From assembly GCF_013386165.1 (NCBI RefSeq), contig NZ_JACAOS010000017.1, positions 248,001-312,000 on the forward strand: a stretch of DNA of 64,000 bases. The letters run 5' to 3'. Positions 26,066-35,360 of this stretch are shown here, one piece after another (position 1 is the stretch's first letter; each line of letters begins with the position of its first letter). Under the pieces are notes generated by a model. That model saw nothing but the letters and a program-made list of their open reading frames with translations, ran no database searches and was not told where the DNA came from. The stretch is from Pseudomonas gingeri. GTDB lineage: Bacteria > Pseudomonadota > Gammaproteobacteria > Pseudomonadales > Pseudomonadaceae. The position numbers and the translations under genes were made by a program.

Positions 26066-27610
26066 TTACCAGGTTTGGGTGGCCTTGAACTTCTCGATAC
26101 CAGCCTTCAGGCCAGCGTCGATCTCGTCATTGAAGTCACCCTTCACGTTGATCTTGGCCAACAAGTCGGCATGATCGCGGTTGAAGTAAGCAATCAGCGC
26201 TTGTTCGAAGCTACCGACCTTGGTGATTTCGACGTCAGTCAGGAACCCACGCTCAGCGGCATACAGCGACAGCGACATGTCAGCAATCGACATTGGCGCG
26301 TATTGCTTCTGCTTCATCAGCTCGGTAACGCGCTGACCGTGTTCAAGTTGCTTACGGGTCGCTTCGTCCAGGTCAGAAGCGAACTGGGCGAATGCCGCCA
26401 GTTCACGGTACTGAGCCAGAGCGGTACGGATACCACCGGAGAGCTTCTTGATGATCTTGGTCTGAGCAGCACCACCTACGCGGGATACCGAAACACCGGC
26501 GTTCACAGCAGGACGGATCCCGGAGTTGAACATGGCCGATTCCAGGAAGATCTGACCGTCGGTGATGGAAATCACGTTGGTCGGAACGAACGCGGAAACG
26601 TCGCCAGCCTGGGTTTCGATGATCGGCAACGCGGTCAGGGACCCGGTCTTGCCAGTCACTGCGCCGTTGGTGAACTTCTCGACGTACTCTTCCGAAACGC
26701 GGGATGCGCGCTCCAGCAGACGGGAGTGGAGATAGAACACGTCGCCTGGGTAGGCTTCACGGCCTGGCGGACGGCGCAGCAGCAGGGAAATCTGGCGGTA
26801 AGCCACTGCTTGCTTGGACAGATCGTCATAAACGATCAGCGCGTCTTCGCCGCGGTCGCGGAAGAACTCGCCCATGGTGCAACCGGAGTACGGTGCCAGG
26901 AACTGCAGCGCAGGAGATTCCGAAGCACTGGCAGCCACGATGATCGTGTTGGCCAGAGCGCCGTTTTCTTCCAGCTTGCGAACCACGTTGGCGATGGTCG
27001 ATTGTTTCTGACCGATAGCGACGTAGACGCAGAAAATGCCGCTGTCTTTCTGGTTGATGATCGCGTCGATCGCCAGAGCGGTTTTACCGATCTGACGGTC
27101 ACCGATGATCAGCTCACGCTGGCCACGGCCGACCGGGATCATGGCATCGACAGCCTTGTAGCCAGTCTGTACAGGCTGGTCTACCGACTTACGCCAGATC
27201 ACGCCTGGAGCAACTTTCTCGACCGCGTCGGTCTCGGTGTTGTTCAGCGGACCTTTGCCATCAACTGGGTTACCCAGTGCGTCGACAACGCGACCCAGCA
27301 GTTCCTTACCGACCGGAACTTCGAGGATGCGGCCGGTGCACTTGGCGCTCATGCCTTCAGCCAGACTGGTGTAAGCGCCCAGTACAACGGCACCTACAGA
27401 GTCTTGCTCGAGGTTGAGGGCCATACCGTAGACGCCGCCCGGAAACTCGATCATCTCGCCGTACATGACGTCGGCCAGACCGTGAATCCGCACGATACCG
27501 TCAGACACGCTGACGACAGTGCCTTCGTTACGGGCTTGGGAGGTCACATCGAGCTTGTCGATGCGGCCCTTGATAATTTCACTTATTTCGGAAGGATTGA
27601 GTTGCTGCAT
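26066..27610 (-). CDS. atpA: ATP synthase F1 alpha subunit
   Basis: 514 aa regulatory nucleotide-binding subunit. Walker A GDRQIGKTALAID, the alpha signature PAVNAGVSVSRVGG and the N-terminal helix QQLNPSEISEIIKGRI are visible. Full length, with the short spacing to atpH (21 bases) expected in the operon. A very long open frame on the opposite strand is only a codon-bias shadow. Confidence 0.98.
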   Translation of the reverse strand: MQQLNPSEISEIIKGRIDKLDVTSQARNEGTVVSVSDGIVRIHGLADVMYGEMIEFPGGVYGMALNLEQDSVGAVVLGAYTSLAEGMSAKCTGRILEVPVGKELLGRVVDALGNPVDGKGPLNNTETDAVEKVAPGVIWRKSVDQPVQTGYKAVDAMIPVGRGQRELIIGDRQIGKTALAIDAIINQKDSGIFCVYVAIGQKQSTIANVVRKLEENGALANTIIVAASASESPALQFLAPYSGCTMGEFFRDRGEDALIVYDDLSKQAVAYRQISLLLRRPPGREAYPGDVFYLHSRLLERASRVSEEYVEKFTNGAVTGKTGSLTALPIIETQAGDVSAFVPTNVISITDGQIFLESAMFNSGIRPAVNAGVSVSRVGGAAQTKIIKKLSGGIRTALAQYRELAAFAQFASDLDEATRKQLEHGQRVTELMKQKQYAPMSIADMSLSLYAAERGFLTDVEITKVGSFEQALIAYFNRDHADLLAKINVKGDFNDEIDAGLKAGIEKFKATQTW

Positions 27611-27631
27611 TGCTCTGCTGCCCCTTCAAAC

Positions 27632-28168
27632 TCAAGATTTCAATGCTTCGGCCAGATTCGCGAGTTTGCCGCGAACCGAGCCATCGATAACCAGGTCGCC
27701 GGCGCGGATCACGACGCCACCAATCAGGGCGGCGTCCTCCGCAACTTGCAGGCGCACTTCCCGATTGAGTCGTGCACTGAGAACCTTGGCGAGTTTGTCT
27801 TGCTGTTCTTGGTTCAATGCAAAAGCACTGGTGACTTCCACGTCTACCGATTTCTCTTGTTCGGCCTTGTACAGGTCGAACAGAGCGGCGATCTCCGGCA
27901 ACAGCAGGAGACGGTCGTTTTCAGCAACGACGTGGATGAAATTCTGTGCCTTGACATCAAACTTGTCGCCACACACGTCAATGAACGTGGTGGCCTTTTC
28001 TGCGCTCGTCAGTCGCGGGGCCTTGAGCACGCGCTGCATGGTGTCGTCTTCCGACACCGCTGCTGCCAGGCCGAGCATGGCTGACCAATTGGCCAGTTGC
28101 TGGTGGGCCTGAGCGTGCTCGAAGGCCGCCTTAGCGTAAGGTCGGGCCAACGTGGTCAGTTCTGCCAT
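27632..28168 (-). CDS. atpH: ATP synthase F1 delta subunit
   Basis: 178 aa peripheral-stalk cap that joins the b subunits to the alpha3-beta3 head. N-terminal helical domain begins AELTTLARPYAKAAFEHA; the C-terminal signature VIRAGDLVIDGSVRGKLANL is intact. It lies 12 bases after atpF. Confidence 0.96.
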   Translation of the reverse strand: MAELTTLARPYAKAAFEHAQAHQQLANWSAMLGLAAAVSEDDTMQRVLKAPRLTSAEKATTFIDVCGDKFDVKAQNFIHVVAENDRLLLLPEIAALFDLYKAEQEKSVDVEVTSAFALNQEQQDKLAKVLSARLNREVRLQVAEDAALIGGVVIRAGDLVIDGSVRGKLANLAEALKS

Positions 28169-28180
28169 GATCGCCCTCGC

Positions 28181-28651
28181 TTAGATTTCAGTAGCCAGTT
28201 TGTTAACCAGCTCTGCGTGCGCGTTTTGATCGATTGACTGGCCCAGGATCTTCCCAGCACCGCTGACGACCAGGCTACCCAATTGGGCGCGCAGCGCGTC
28301 TTTGACACTGTTGAGTTCCTGTTCGATCTCGGCCTGAGCCTGAGCCTTCACACGGTCAGCTTCGACACGAGCCTGTTCACGGGCCTCGTCGACGATCTGG
28401 TTACCGCGTTTCTTGGCTTGCTCAATGATTTCGGCTGCCTGAGCTTTCGCATCGCGCAGTTGATGACCCGCTTTTTCTTGGGCCAACTCCAGGTCGCGAG
28501 CTGCTCGGCTGGCAGCGTCCAGTCCATCCGCGATCTTCTTCTGACGTTCGTGCAGTGCCGCAATGACCGGAGGCCACACGAACTTCATGCAAAACAGTAC
28601 AAAAATGAGGAACGCAACGGACTGGCCAATCAGGGTCGCATTAATGTTCAC
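28181..28651 (-). CDS. atpF: ATP synthase F0 b subunit
   Basis: 156 aa. One N-terminal membrane helix (TLIGQSVAFLIFVLFCMKFVW) followed by a long charged helix with right-handed coiled-coil character (QAEIIEQAKKRGNQIVDEAR). It starts with GTG at 28651 (MNINATLIG), the position that matches E. coli subunit b. Confidence 0.96.
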   Translation of the reverse strand: MNINATLIGQSVAFLIFVLFCMKFVWPPVIAALHERQKKIADGLDAASRAARDLELAQEKAGHQLRDAKAQAAEIIEQAKKRGNQIVDEAREQARVEADRVKAQAQAEIEQELNSVKDALRAQLGSLVVSGAGKILGQSIDQNAHAELVNKLATEI

Positions 28652-28709
28652 GCCAACACCTCGCTCGTTCGTTGTCCATCACACCAATCTACTCGAAACA
28701 TCCGAGTGA

Positions 28710-28967
28710 TTAGCCAGCGAGTTGACCAACGAAGGGGTTCGCGAAGGTGAAGAACAGAGCAATACCAACACCGATCATGGTTACGGCGTCGAGCAGACCG
28801 GCAACGATGAACATTTTGACTTGCAGCATTGGGACCATTTCTGGCTGACGCGCGGCGCCTTCCAGGAACTTGCCGCCCAGCAGGCCGAAACCAATTGCGG
28901 TACCCAGTGCGCCCAGGCCGATCAACAGTGCAACAGCGATAGCGGTTAGACCAACTACAGTTTCCAT
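28710..28967 (-). CDS. atpE: ATP synthase F0 c subunit
   Basis: 85 aa hairpin of two membrane helices joined by the polar loop ARQPE. The proton-carrying Asp is D60 in [12 protein letters not shown]. Proton rather than sodium use is likely because the sodium-binding Gln/Ser set is missing. A near-perfect ribosome-binding site (GGGAGGAA) precedes the ATG, in keeping with the many copies needed per complex. Confidence 0.97.
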
Positions 28968-29038
28968 CTTTCCTCCCGACTTTTACGTCGTATGGTTTAG
29001 GTTTTTTTAATTTAAAGCGGTAAAACAAATCGTTTCGC

Positions 29039-29076
29039 GGCCCCTTGCGGGGCCACCCCGCGCCGAGGCGCCGGGG
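29039..29076 (-). promoter_or_regulatory. Tandem G+C-rich hairpins in the atpB-atpE spacer
   Basis: GGCCCC-TTGC-GGGGCC (29039-29054) is a perfect six-pair stem, followed at 29056-29076 by CCCCGCGCC-GAG-GCGCCGGGG with one bulge. They lie in the unusually long 133-base spacer between atpB and the highly translated atpE. The likely job is to influence mRNA processing or stability, since no T-run follows directly. Confidence 0.45.
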
Positions 29077-29100
29077 ACATCAGAGCCGCCGAGACAGCTC

Positions 29101-29973
29101 TTAATGGTTTTCTTCGTGTGCCATCGACAGATAGACGATGGTCAGCATCATGAAGATGAACGCCTGCAGGGTGATGATCAGGATGTGGAACACCGCCCAC
29201 GCCCATTGCAGCACGATGCCCAGGCCGCTGAGCCAGAGCAGGCCGCTGCCGAACATCACGGCGATCAGGATGAACACCAGCTCGCCGGCATACATGTTGC
29301 CGAACAGTCGCAGGGCCAGGGAGATCGGCTTGGCGATCAGGGTGACGAATTCCAGCAGGAAGTTCACCGGGATCAACAGGGCCTGCAGGAAAATGTTCTT
29401 GCTGCCGAACGGGTGCAGGGTCAGCTCGCCGATGAAACCGCCGAGGCCCTTGATCTTGATGCTGTAGAAAATGATCAGCGCGAAGACCGAGAACGCCATG
29501 CCCAGGGTCGCGTTCGGGTCGGTGGTCGACACGGCGCGGAACGGGATGTGCTCGTCGCCGGTGATCAGCATCGCCAGATGAGGAATCCAGTCGACCGGGA
29601 TCAGGTCGACGGCGTTCATCAGGAACACCCAGACGAAGATGGTCAGGGCCAGCGGTGCAATCACCGGGCTGCGACCGTGGAAGCTGTCCTTCACGCTGCC
29701 GTCGACGAACTCGACCAGGACTTCAACGAAGTTCTGCAAGGCACCGGGTTGGCCGGACGTGGCTTTTTTCGCCGCGAGGCGGAAAACCAGAATGAAGATC
29801 AGGCCCAGTGCAACAGACCAGCCCAGAGTATCCAGGTGGAATGCCCAGAAGCCCATGGCCTTGGCCTCTGCTGCGGAATGGGCAAAGCCCCAGCCGCCAG
29901 TAGGGAGCTGACCGAAGGTCAGGTTCTGCAGGTGGTGCTGGATATAGCCCGAAGCGGTTGTTTCTGCTGACAT
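29101..29973 (-). CDS. atpB: ATP synthase F0 a subunit
   Basis: 290 aa inner-membrane proton channel subunit with about five to six transmembrane segments. The essential Arg lies in FVTLIAKPISLALRLFGNMYAGE, and the C-terminal helix HILIITLQAFIFMMLTIVYL carries the conserved Gln. It follows atpI by 16 bases. Confidence 0.97.
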   Translation of the reverse strand: MSAETTASGYIQHHLQNLTFGQLPTGGWGFAHSAAEAKAMGFWAFHLDTLGWSVALGLIFILVFRLAAKKATSGQPGALQNFVEVLVEFVDGSVKDSFHGRSPVIAPLALTIFVWVFLMNAVDLIPVDWIPHLAMLITGDEHIPFRAVSTTDPNATLGMAFSVFALIIFYSIKIKGLGGFIGELTLHPFGSKNIFLQALLIPVNFLLEFVTLIAKPISLALRLFGNMYAGELVFILIAVMFGSGLLWLSGLGIVLQWAWAVFHILIITLQAFIFMMLTIVYLSMAHEENH

Positions 29974-29989
29974 GGTTGCCTCAAACGCC

Positions 29990-30397
29990 CTAAGGTCTCG
30001 AAAGTCTTGTTTTCATTAGCACGGGTGCGAACCAGCTGACCGACTGGGTCAGCACGAAGACACCGAAGACTGCTATCGGCGCCAATGGCTTCACACCTGC
30101 GAACGTCAGTGCAAACAGCACTGCCGTCAAAATCAATTTACCCGCCTCGCCGGCATAAAAAGACCGGACGATGGACTGGGCTGCTCGGGCGCCGGAAAAC
30201 CGAAAGGCCCTGTGAGCAAAATACACATTGGGGAGCAAGGCTATCAGGCCTCCGCAGAGTCCTGAATATCCGGCAACGACTCCATGCCATTGCCAAAGCG
30301 CCAACGCCGCCACCAGCAAAACGACAAACTGGGCCAACAAAACCGGAAATACCGCCAAGCGATGGAACGGCAACCTGTTTGGCCTGCGGGTTTCCAT
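29990..30397 (-). CDS. atpI: ATP synthase assembly-linked protein I
   Basis: 135 aa with four predicted membrane segments (VFPVLLAQFVVLLVAALALW, YSGLCGGLIALLPNVYFAHRA, GKLILTAVLFALTFAGV, IAVFGVFVLTQSVSW). It is thought to help assemble the c-ring. The ATG at 30397 follows AGGAG; an adjacent GTG one codon earlier is less likely. First gene of the ATP operon, about 150 bases from parB. Confidence 0.9.
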   Translation of the reverse strand: METRRPNRLPFHRLAVFPVLLAQFVVLLVAALALWQWHGVVAGYSGLCGGLIALLPNVYFAHRAFRFSGARAAQSIVRSFYAGEAGKLILTAVLFALTFAGVKPLAPIAVFGVFVLTQSVSWFAPVLMKTRLSRP

Positions 30398-30545
30398 CAC
30401 TAGCGCTCCTCAAAGGTCGGCCGCCGCCAATCAATAACTTGGCATAAATTGTGCCGACAAAATGCGCGCAGAGTATAGGGGCGGTTCAGCCCCTATTCAA
30501 CTGCCGGGTAGTGATTTCCGACTGCTCGCTACATGAGGAAATGTT

Positions 30546-31418
30546 TCAGCGGATGTGGGCGAGTACCCCTTGTAGTTCATCCAGGGAGTTATAGCGAATC
30601 ACCAGTTGGCCTTTTCCTTTCTGACCATGGCGGATCTGCACCGCAGAGCCCAGCCGCTCTGCCAGGCGCTGTTCGAGGCGACTGATATCCGGGTCGACCT
30701 TGGCCGGCTCGACAGGCTCCTGTTTGCCGCTCAGCCACTGGCGAACCAGTGCCTCGGTCTGGCGCACGGTGAGACCCCGTGCGACAACATGTCGCGCCCC
30801 TTCGACCTGCCGGTCATCCGGCAAACCGAGCAAGGCACGGGCATGGCCCATTTCCAGGTCGCCATGGGACAACATGGTCTTGATCACTTCCGGCAACGCG
30901 ATCAGGCGCAGCAGGTTGGCCACGGTCACGCGGGACTTGCCCACCGCTTCGGCGACCTGTTGCTGGGTCAGCTGGAACTCCTGCTGCAAACGCTGCAGGG
31001 CCACGGCTTCCTCGATCGGGTTGAGGTCTTCGCGCTGGATGTTCTCGATCAGCGCCATGGCGATGGCGGTTTCATCCGGCACATCGCGGACCATGGCCGG
31101 AATGGTTTCCTGCCCGGCCTGCTGGCTGGCGCGCCAGCGGCGTTCACCGGCGATGATTTCAAAGCGACCGCTGCCGATGGGACGCACCACGATCGGCTGC
31201 ATCACGCCCTGGGCCTTGATCGATTGCGCCAGTTCTTCCAGTGCCTGCGGGTCCATGTCCCGGCGCGGCTGATACTTGCCGCGCTGGATCAGGTCCAGCG
31301 GCAGGTGCTGCAGTTCCCGTTGATCGGCCTGGACAGCCTGTTCTTCCAACGCGCTGACAGTCGGACCACTCAGCAGTGCATCCAGTCCACGTCCGAGACC
31401 TCGTTTCTTGACGGCCAT
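30546..31418 (-). CDS. parB: Chromosome-partitioning protein ParB
   Basis: 290 aa CTP-dependent clamp that loads at parS and spreads to organise the origin region. The N-terminal ParA-interacting stretch (KRGLGRGLDALL), the CTP-binding box with GERRWRASQ, the helix-turn-helix (LTQQQVAEAVGKSRVTVANLLRL) and the C-terminal dimerisation domain are complete. Ribosome-binding site AAGGA before the ATG. It is 9 bases from parA in one operon, and three parS sites are present in the window. Confidence 0.97.
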   Translation of the reverse strand: MAVKKRGLGRGLDALLSGPTVSALEEQAVQADQRELQHLPLDLIQRGKYQPRRDMDPQALEELAQSIKAQGVMQPIVVRPIGSGRFEIIAGERRWRASQQAGQETIPAMVRDVPDETAIAMALIENIQREDLNPIEEAVALQRLQQEFQLTQQQVAEAVGKSRVTVANLLRLIALPEVIKTMLSHGDLEMGHARALLGLPDDRQVEGARHVVARGLTVRQTEALVRQWLSGKQEPVEPAKVDPDISRLEQRLAERLGSAVQIRHGQKGKGQLVIRYNSLDELQGVLAHIR

Positions 31419-31427
31419 GGGGATTCC

Positions 31428-32222
31428 TTAAGTTGCCGGAGCTGCGGTGCGTGAAGGGCGGCGTTGACGACGAACCATCTCGCCTGCCAGGGCCAGATAG
31501 GCCACGGCGCCACGAGATTGTTTGTCGTATGCCAGCGCCGGCATGCCGTAGCTCGGGGCCTCGGCCAGACGGATGTTGCGTGGAATCACGGTGTCGTACA
31601 GCTGTTCACCGAAATGTTCCTTGAGCTGTGCGGAAACGTCGTTCATCAAACTCAGACGCGGGTCGTACATGGTCCGCAACAGGCCTTCGATCTTCAGCTC
31701 CGGATTGAGCAGCTCGGCGATGCGCTTGATGTTATCCACAAGGTCGCTGAGCCCTTCCAGGGCATAGTATTCACACTGCATGGGGATAATCACGCCATCG
31801 GCGGCCACCAATGCATTGAGCGTCAGCATCGACAGCGACGGCGGGCAGTCGATGAGGACGTAGTCGTAATTCTCGCGAATCGGCGCCAGTGCGTTGCGCA
31901 GACGGCTTTCTTTCATCTGCATTTCCAGCAGCACCACTTCGGCCGCCGTCAGGTCGCGGTTGGCCGGCAGCAGTTGATAACCGCCATGCTCGGAGAAGTG
32001 CATGGCCTGGGCCAGGTCGCATTCGCCGATCAGTACATCGTAGATGGAGTTTTCCAGGCCGTGCTTATCCACACCGCTACCCATGGTGGCGTTGCCCTGT
32101 GGATCGAGATCGATCAACAGCACCCGGCGCTTGGTCGCGACCAGGGATGCTGCGAGGTTGATGCAGGTGGTGGTCTTGCCCACACCACCTTTCTGGTTCG
32201 CTATCGCGAATACCTTAGCCAT
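31428..32222 (-). CDS. parA: Chromosome-partitioning ATPase ParA (Soj)
   Basis: 264 aa. Deviant Walker A KGGVGKTTTCINLAASL at the N-terminus, Walker A' LLIDLDPQGNATMGSG and Walker B VLIDCPPSLSMLT. The short chromosomal type without an N-terminal DNA-binding extension. The start at MAKVFAIANQ (32222) matches Pseudomonas Soj. It drives origin segregation together with ParB. Two perfect DnaA boxes lie inside the gene (31732, 32065). Confidence 0.96.
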   Translation of the reverse strand: MAKVFAIANQKGGVGKTTTCINLAASLVATKRRVLLIDLDPQGNATMGSGVDKHGLENSIYDVLIGECDLAQAMHFSEHGGYQLLPANRDLTAAEVVLLEMQMKESRLRNALAPIRENYDYVLIDCPPSLSMLTLNALVAADGVIIPMQCEYYALEGLSDLVDNIKRIAELLNPELKIEGLLRTMYDPRLSLMNDVSAQLKEHFGEQLYDTVIPRNIRLAEAPSYGMPALAYDKQSRGAVAYLALAGEMVRRQRRPSRTAAPAT

Positions 32223-32240
32223 TCTTGCTTGTGTTCCCAA

Positions 32241-32885
32241 TCATGCCGTGCGGCGCAGTATCAGCAGATGGCGTTGGCCTTGGCAACCGGGTACGGCCAA
32301 GGCGTGTTCGCTATCGAGGTGGAAGTCTGCCGGCAATGCTACCAGCTCATCCGCGGGATGGACGCCCTTCATTGCCAGCCAGCGTGTGTCAGCGTCGCCG
32401 AGGTGGCGAGTCCAGCCGGTGAAGTTCTCCATGCTGCTGAAGGCCCGGGAAATAATCCCGTTGAACGGCTGCGGCGGCTGGAAGGCTTCGACCCGACTGT
32501 GGATAACTTGCAGGTTGTCCAGCTTGAGTTCGAGTTTGACCTGGGTCAGGAAGCGGGTTTTCTTGCCGTTGCTGTCCAGACAGGTCACTTGCGAATCGGG
32601 AAACAGGATCGCCAGGGGAATCCCCGGCATCCCACCGCCGCTGCCGACATCCAGCCAGCGGCCGTTTTCGACGAAGGACATCACGCTCAGGCTGTCGAGC
32701 AGATGGCGCGAGACCATTTCGTCAGGATCACGAACGGCGGTGAGGTTGTAGGCCTGGTTCCATTTGATCAACAGGGCCAGATAACCCAGCAGCAAGGCGT
32801 GCTGGGTTTCACTCAGGTTGACGCCGAGTTGGCGCGCACCTGTGGATAACTCTTCTGCGTGTTGCGAAGTAACCAACGAACTCAA
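32241..32885 (-). CDS. rsmG: 16S rRNA (guanine-527-N7) methyltransferase
   Basis: 214 aa. SAM-binding motif WLDVGSGGGMPGIPLAILFP and the family stretch WNQAYNLTAVRDPDEMVSRHLLDSL. The start is a TTG overlapping the mnmG stop (TTGA), which suggests translational coupling. Modifies 16S rRNA near the decoding site; its loss gives low-level streptomycin resistance in other bacteria. Two perfect DnaA boxes lie inside (32498, 32841). Confidence 0.94.
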   Translation of the reverse strand: MSSLVTSQHAEELSTGARQLGVNLSETQHALLLGYLALLIKWNQAYNLTAVRDPDEMVSRHLLDSLSVMSFVENGRWLDVGSGGGMPGIPLAILFPDSQVTCLDSNGKKTRFLTQVKLELKLDNLQVIHSRVEAFQPPQPFNGIISRAFSSMENFTGWTRHLGDADTRWLAMKGVHPADELVALPADFHLDSEHALAVPGCQGQRHLLILRRTA

Positions 32886-34774
32886 GCGCTTTGCTCCAAC
32901 TGACGGCCGGCGCCGCGTTTTTTCAGGTGAATCATCAACAGGGAAATCGCCGCCGGCGTCACACCCGGGATCCGCGAAGCCTGGCCGAGCGTCTCCGGAC
33001 GCGTGGCGCCGAGCTTGCCCTGGATCTCCTTGGACAGGCCGGAGATGGTGGTGTACTCGATATCCACAGGCAGTTTGGTGTCTTCGCTGGCGCGCAGACG
33101 AGCAATCTCGTCCTGCTGACGGTCGATATACCCGGCGTATTTGGTCTTGATCTCGACCTGCTCGGCGACTTGCGGGTCTTCAGCGCCCTGCCCGGTCACG
33201 GCGACCAGACCAGCGTAGTCGATTTCCGGACGGCTCAGCAGATTCAGCAAGTTGTATTCGTGGGTCAGCGGTGTACCGAATTTTTCGGCAATGGCATCGC
33301 CCTGTTCGGTACCCGGGCGAACCCAGGTGCTTTTCAGCCGCTGTTCTTCCAGCTCGATGCTTTCGCGTTTGGTGCAGAACGCCGCCCAGCGGGCGTCATC
33401 CACCAGACCCAGTTCGCGACCTTTTTCGGTCAGACGCAGGTCGGCGTTGTCTTCGCGCAGGATCAGCCGGTATTCGGCGCGGGAGGTGAACATCCGATAC
33501 GGTTCCTGGGTACCCAGGGTAATCAGGTCGTCGACCAACACACCGATGTACGCCTCGTCGCGACGCGGACACCAGCTGTCCTTGCCTTGGGCACGCAGTG
33601 CGGCGTTGGCTCCGGCCAACAAACCTTGGGCACCGGCTTCTTCGTAACCGGTGGTGCCGTTGATTTGTCCGGCAAAGAACAAACCGCCGATGACCTTGGT
33701 TTCCAGGCTGTACTTCAAGTCACGGGGATCGAAGTAGTCGTACTCGATGGCATAACCCGGCCGCACGATATGGGCGTTTTCCATGCCGCGGATCGACTGG
33801 ACGATCTGCAACTGCACGTCGAACGGCAAGGATGTGGATATCCCGTTCGGGTACAGCTCGTGGGTGGTCAGGCCTTCGGGCTCGATAAAGACCTGGTGGC
33901 TTTCCTTGTCGGCAAAGCGATGAATCTTGTCTTCGATCGACGGGCAATAGCGCGGGCCGATGCCTTCGATCACCCCGGAATACATCGGCGAACGATCGAG
34001 GTTCGCAGCAATGATTTCGTGGGTGCGGGCGTTGGTGTGGGTAATCCAGCAACTGACCTGCCGTGGATGCTGCTCTTTCGAGCCCATGAACGACATCACC
34101 GGAATCGGCGTATCGCCCGGTTGTTCGGACATCACCGAGAAATCCACAGAGCGACCGTCGATACGTGGCGGTGTGCCCGTTTTCAGCCGGCCAACCCTTA
34201 GCGGCAGCTCCCGCAGACGTTTAGCCAGGGCAATCGACGGTGGATCGCCGGCACGGCCGCCGGAATAGTTCTGCATCCCGATGTGGATAAGTCCACCGAG
34301 GAAGGTGCCGGTGGTCAACACCACGGATTCGGCGAAGAAGCGCAGACCCATTTGGGTCACCACACCGCGAACCTGGTCCTGCTCGACGATCAGGTCGTCG
34401 GCGGCCTGCTGAAATATCCACAGGTTCGGCTGGTTCTCCAGGATCTCGCGCACCGCGGCCTTGTACAGAATGCGGTCGGCCTGGGCGCGGGTAGCGCGCA
34501 CGGCTGGGCCTTTGCGACTGTTCAAGACGCGAAACTGAATGCCGCCCTTATCGGTGGCGATGGCCATCGCGCCGCCGAGGGCATCGATTTCCTTCACCAG
34601 ATGGCTTTTGCCGATCCCGCCGATCGCGGGGTTGCAACTCATGGCACCGAGGGTTTCCACGTTATGCGTCAGCAGCAGGGTTTTTGCCCCCATGCGTGCG
34701 GACGCCAGTGCTGCCTCGGTACCGGCATGACCGCCGCCGATGACGATCACTTCAAAACGGGAAGGGAAATCCAC
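32882..34774 (-). CDS. mnmG: tRNA uridine-5-carboxymethylaminomethyl modification enzyme MnmG (GidA)
   Basis: 630 aa FAD protein that with MnmE modifies U34 of several tRNAs. N-terminal FAD motif VIVIGGGHAGTEAALASARMG, family signatures CNPAIGGIGKSHLVKEIDALGG and NGTTGYEEAAGQGL-like GYEEAGAQGL, and a C-terminal MnmE-binding helical domain. The second of two GTG codons (34774) is taken as start by comparison with Pseudomonas GidA (MDFPSRF). The DnaA-box region lies directly upstream, the same neighbour relation as oriC-gidA in E. coli. Confidence 0.96.
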   Translation of the reverse strand: MDFPSRFEVIVIGGGHAGTEAALASARMGAKTLLLTHNVETLGAMSCNPAIGGIGKSHLVKEIDALGGAMAIATDKGGIQFRVLNSRKGPAVRATRAQADRILYKAAVREILENQPNLWIFQQAADDLIVEQDQVRGVVTQMGLRFFAESVVLTTGTFLGGLIHIGMQNYSGGRAGDPPSIALAKRLRELPLRVGRLKTGTPPRIDGRSVDFSVMSEQPGDTPIPVMSFMGSKEQHPRQVSCWITHTNARTHEIIAANLDRSPMYSGVIEGIGPRYCPSIEDKIHRFADKESHQVFIEPEGLTTHELYPNGISTSLPFDVQLQIVQSIRGMENAHIVRPGYAIEYDYFDPRDLKYSLETKVIGGLFFAGQINGTTGYEEAGAQGLLAGANAALRAQGKDSWCPRRDEAYIGVLVDDLITLGTQEPYRMFTSRAEYRLILREDNADLRLTEKGRELGLVDDARWAAFCTKRESIELEEQRLKSTWVRPGTEQGDAIAEKFGTPLTHEYNLLNLLSRPEIDYAGLVAVTGQGAEDPQVAEQVEIKTKYAGYIDRQQDEIARLRASEDTKLPVDIEYTTISGLSKEIQGKLGATRPETLGQASRIPGVTPAAISLLMIHLKKRGAGRQLEQSA

Positions 34775-34899
34775 CACGCACCTCGTGCCTGCTTCAAGTA
34801 GGTAATTAGGAATGGGTTTGGCTCAGGTTTTTGAACCAGGTCGACAAGTATAGGGGCTTCCCCCTTCCTAAAGAACCCTTTGCACAAAATTTAACCAGC

Positions 34900-35188
34900 T
34901 GTGGAGAAGTGCGGACAATAGAAATTAAAAAGAAAGAAATTTATTAAATCTTTGTTTTTATGTTTATTCTTAGTGAGCACCCTTTCTGTGGATAAGGTTC
35001 TACAGGCCTTATTTATCAATGTGTACAGAGGTTCAAAAGTCTGTGGTCATGTGGCCACGAGGGGTTGGGATAACCGGTCTAAGCCTGTGGATTAAACGGA
35101 TGGTTATCCACAAGCGGGTTCATCCTCCGTTTTCAAGCCCACTTATCAACTGACCTGAGGCACGGTTATTCACAGGGCTTAATCCACA
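34900..35188. other. Origin-like region between mnmE and mnmG (DnaA-box cluster and A+T-rich tract)
   Basis: Two perfect DnaA boxes (TGTGGATAA 34987-34995; TTATCCACA 35104-35112) and four with one mismatch (34900-34908, 35086-35094, 35166-35174, 35180-35188) lie within 290 bases. Between the first and second boxes, 34914-34975 is extremely A+T-rich (runs of A and T with few G or C), like a DNA-unwinding element. The 34802-35360 spacer holds no gene. Whether it fires as an origin cannot be told from sequence. Confidence 0.7.
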
Positions 35189-35288
35189 GAAAAATGCCTG
35201 GTGGGGCAAATTCCAGGCAGCCGAAAGCCGCCGGAACGATTCGAAATCATTCGGCGACCAGACAAACCAATAGGATTTATGCCCGCTA

Positions 35289-35320
35289 TGTAGGAGCGAG
35301 CTTGCTCGCGATAGCGCCGC
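35289..35320. repeat. Single REP sequence
   Basis: GTAGGAGCGAGCTTGCTCGC (35290-35309) followed by GATAGCG is a Pseudomonas REP of a different subtype from the pair near 13 kb; its inner GCGAGC-TT-GCTCGC forms a hairpin. It lies between the DnaA-box cluster and the end of mnmE. Confidence 0.8.
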
Positions 35321-35360
35321 CAGGCGCTACCCGAACCAGAGAAAGGGCTGAAGCCGGGCG

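Noticed and set aside
26003..28084. A 693-codon open frame on the plus strand opposite atpA and atpH
   Set aside because: It is antisense to highly biased ATP synthase genes, shows no protein family features and has the composition expected of a codon-bias shadow.
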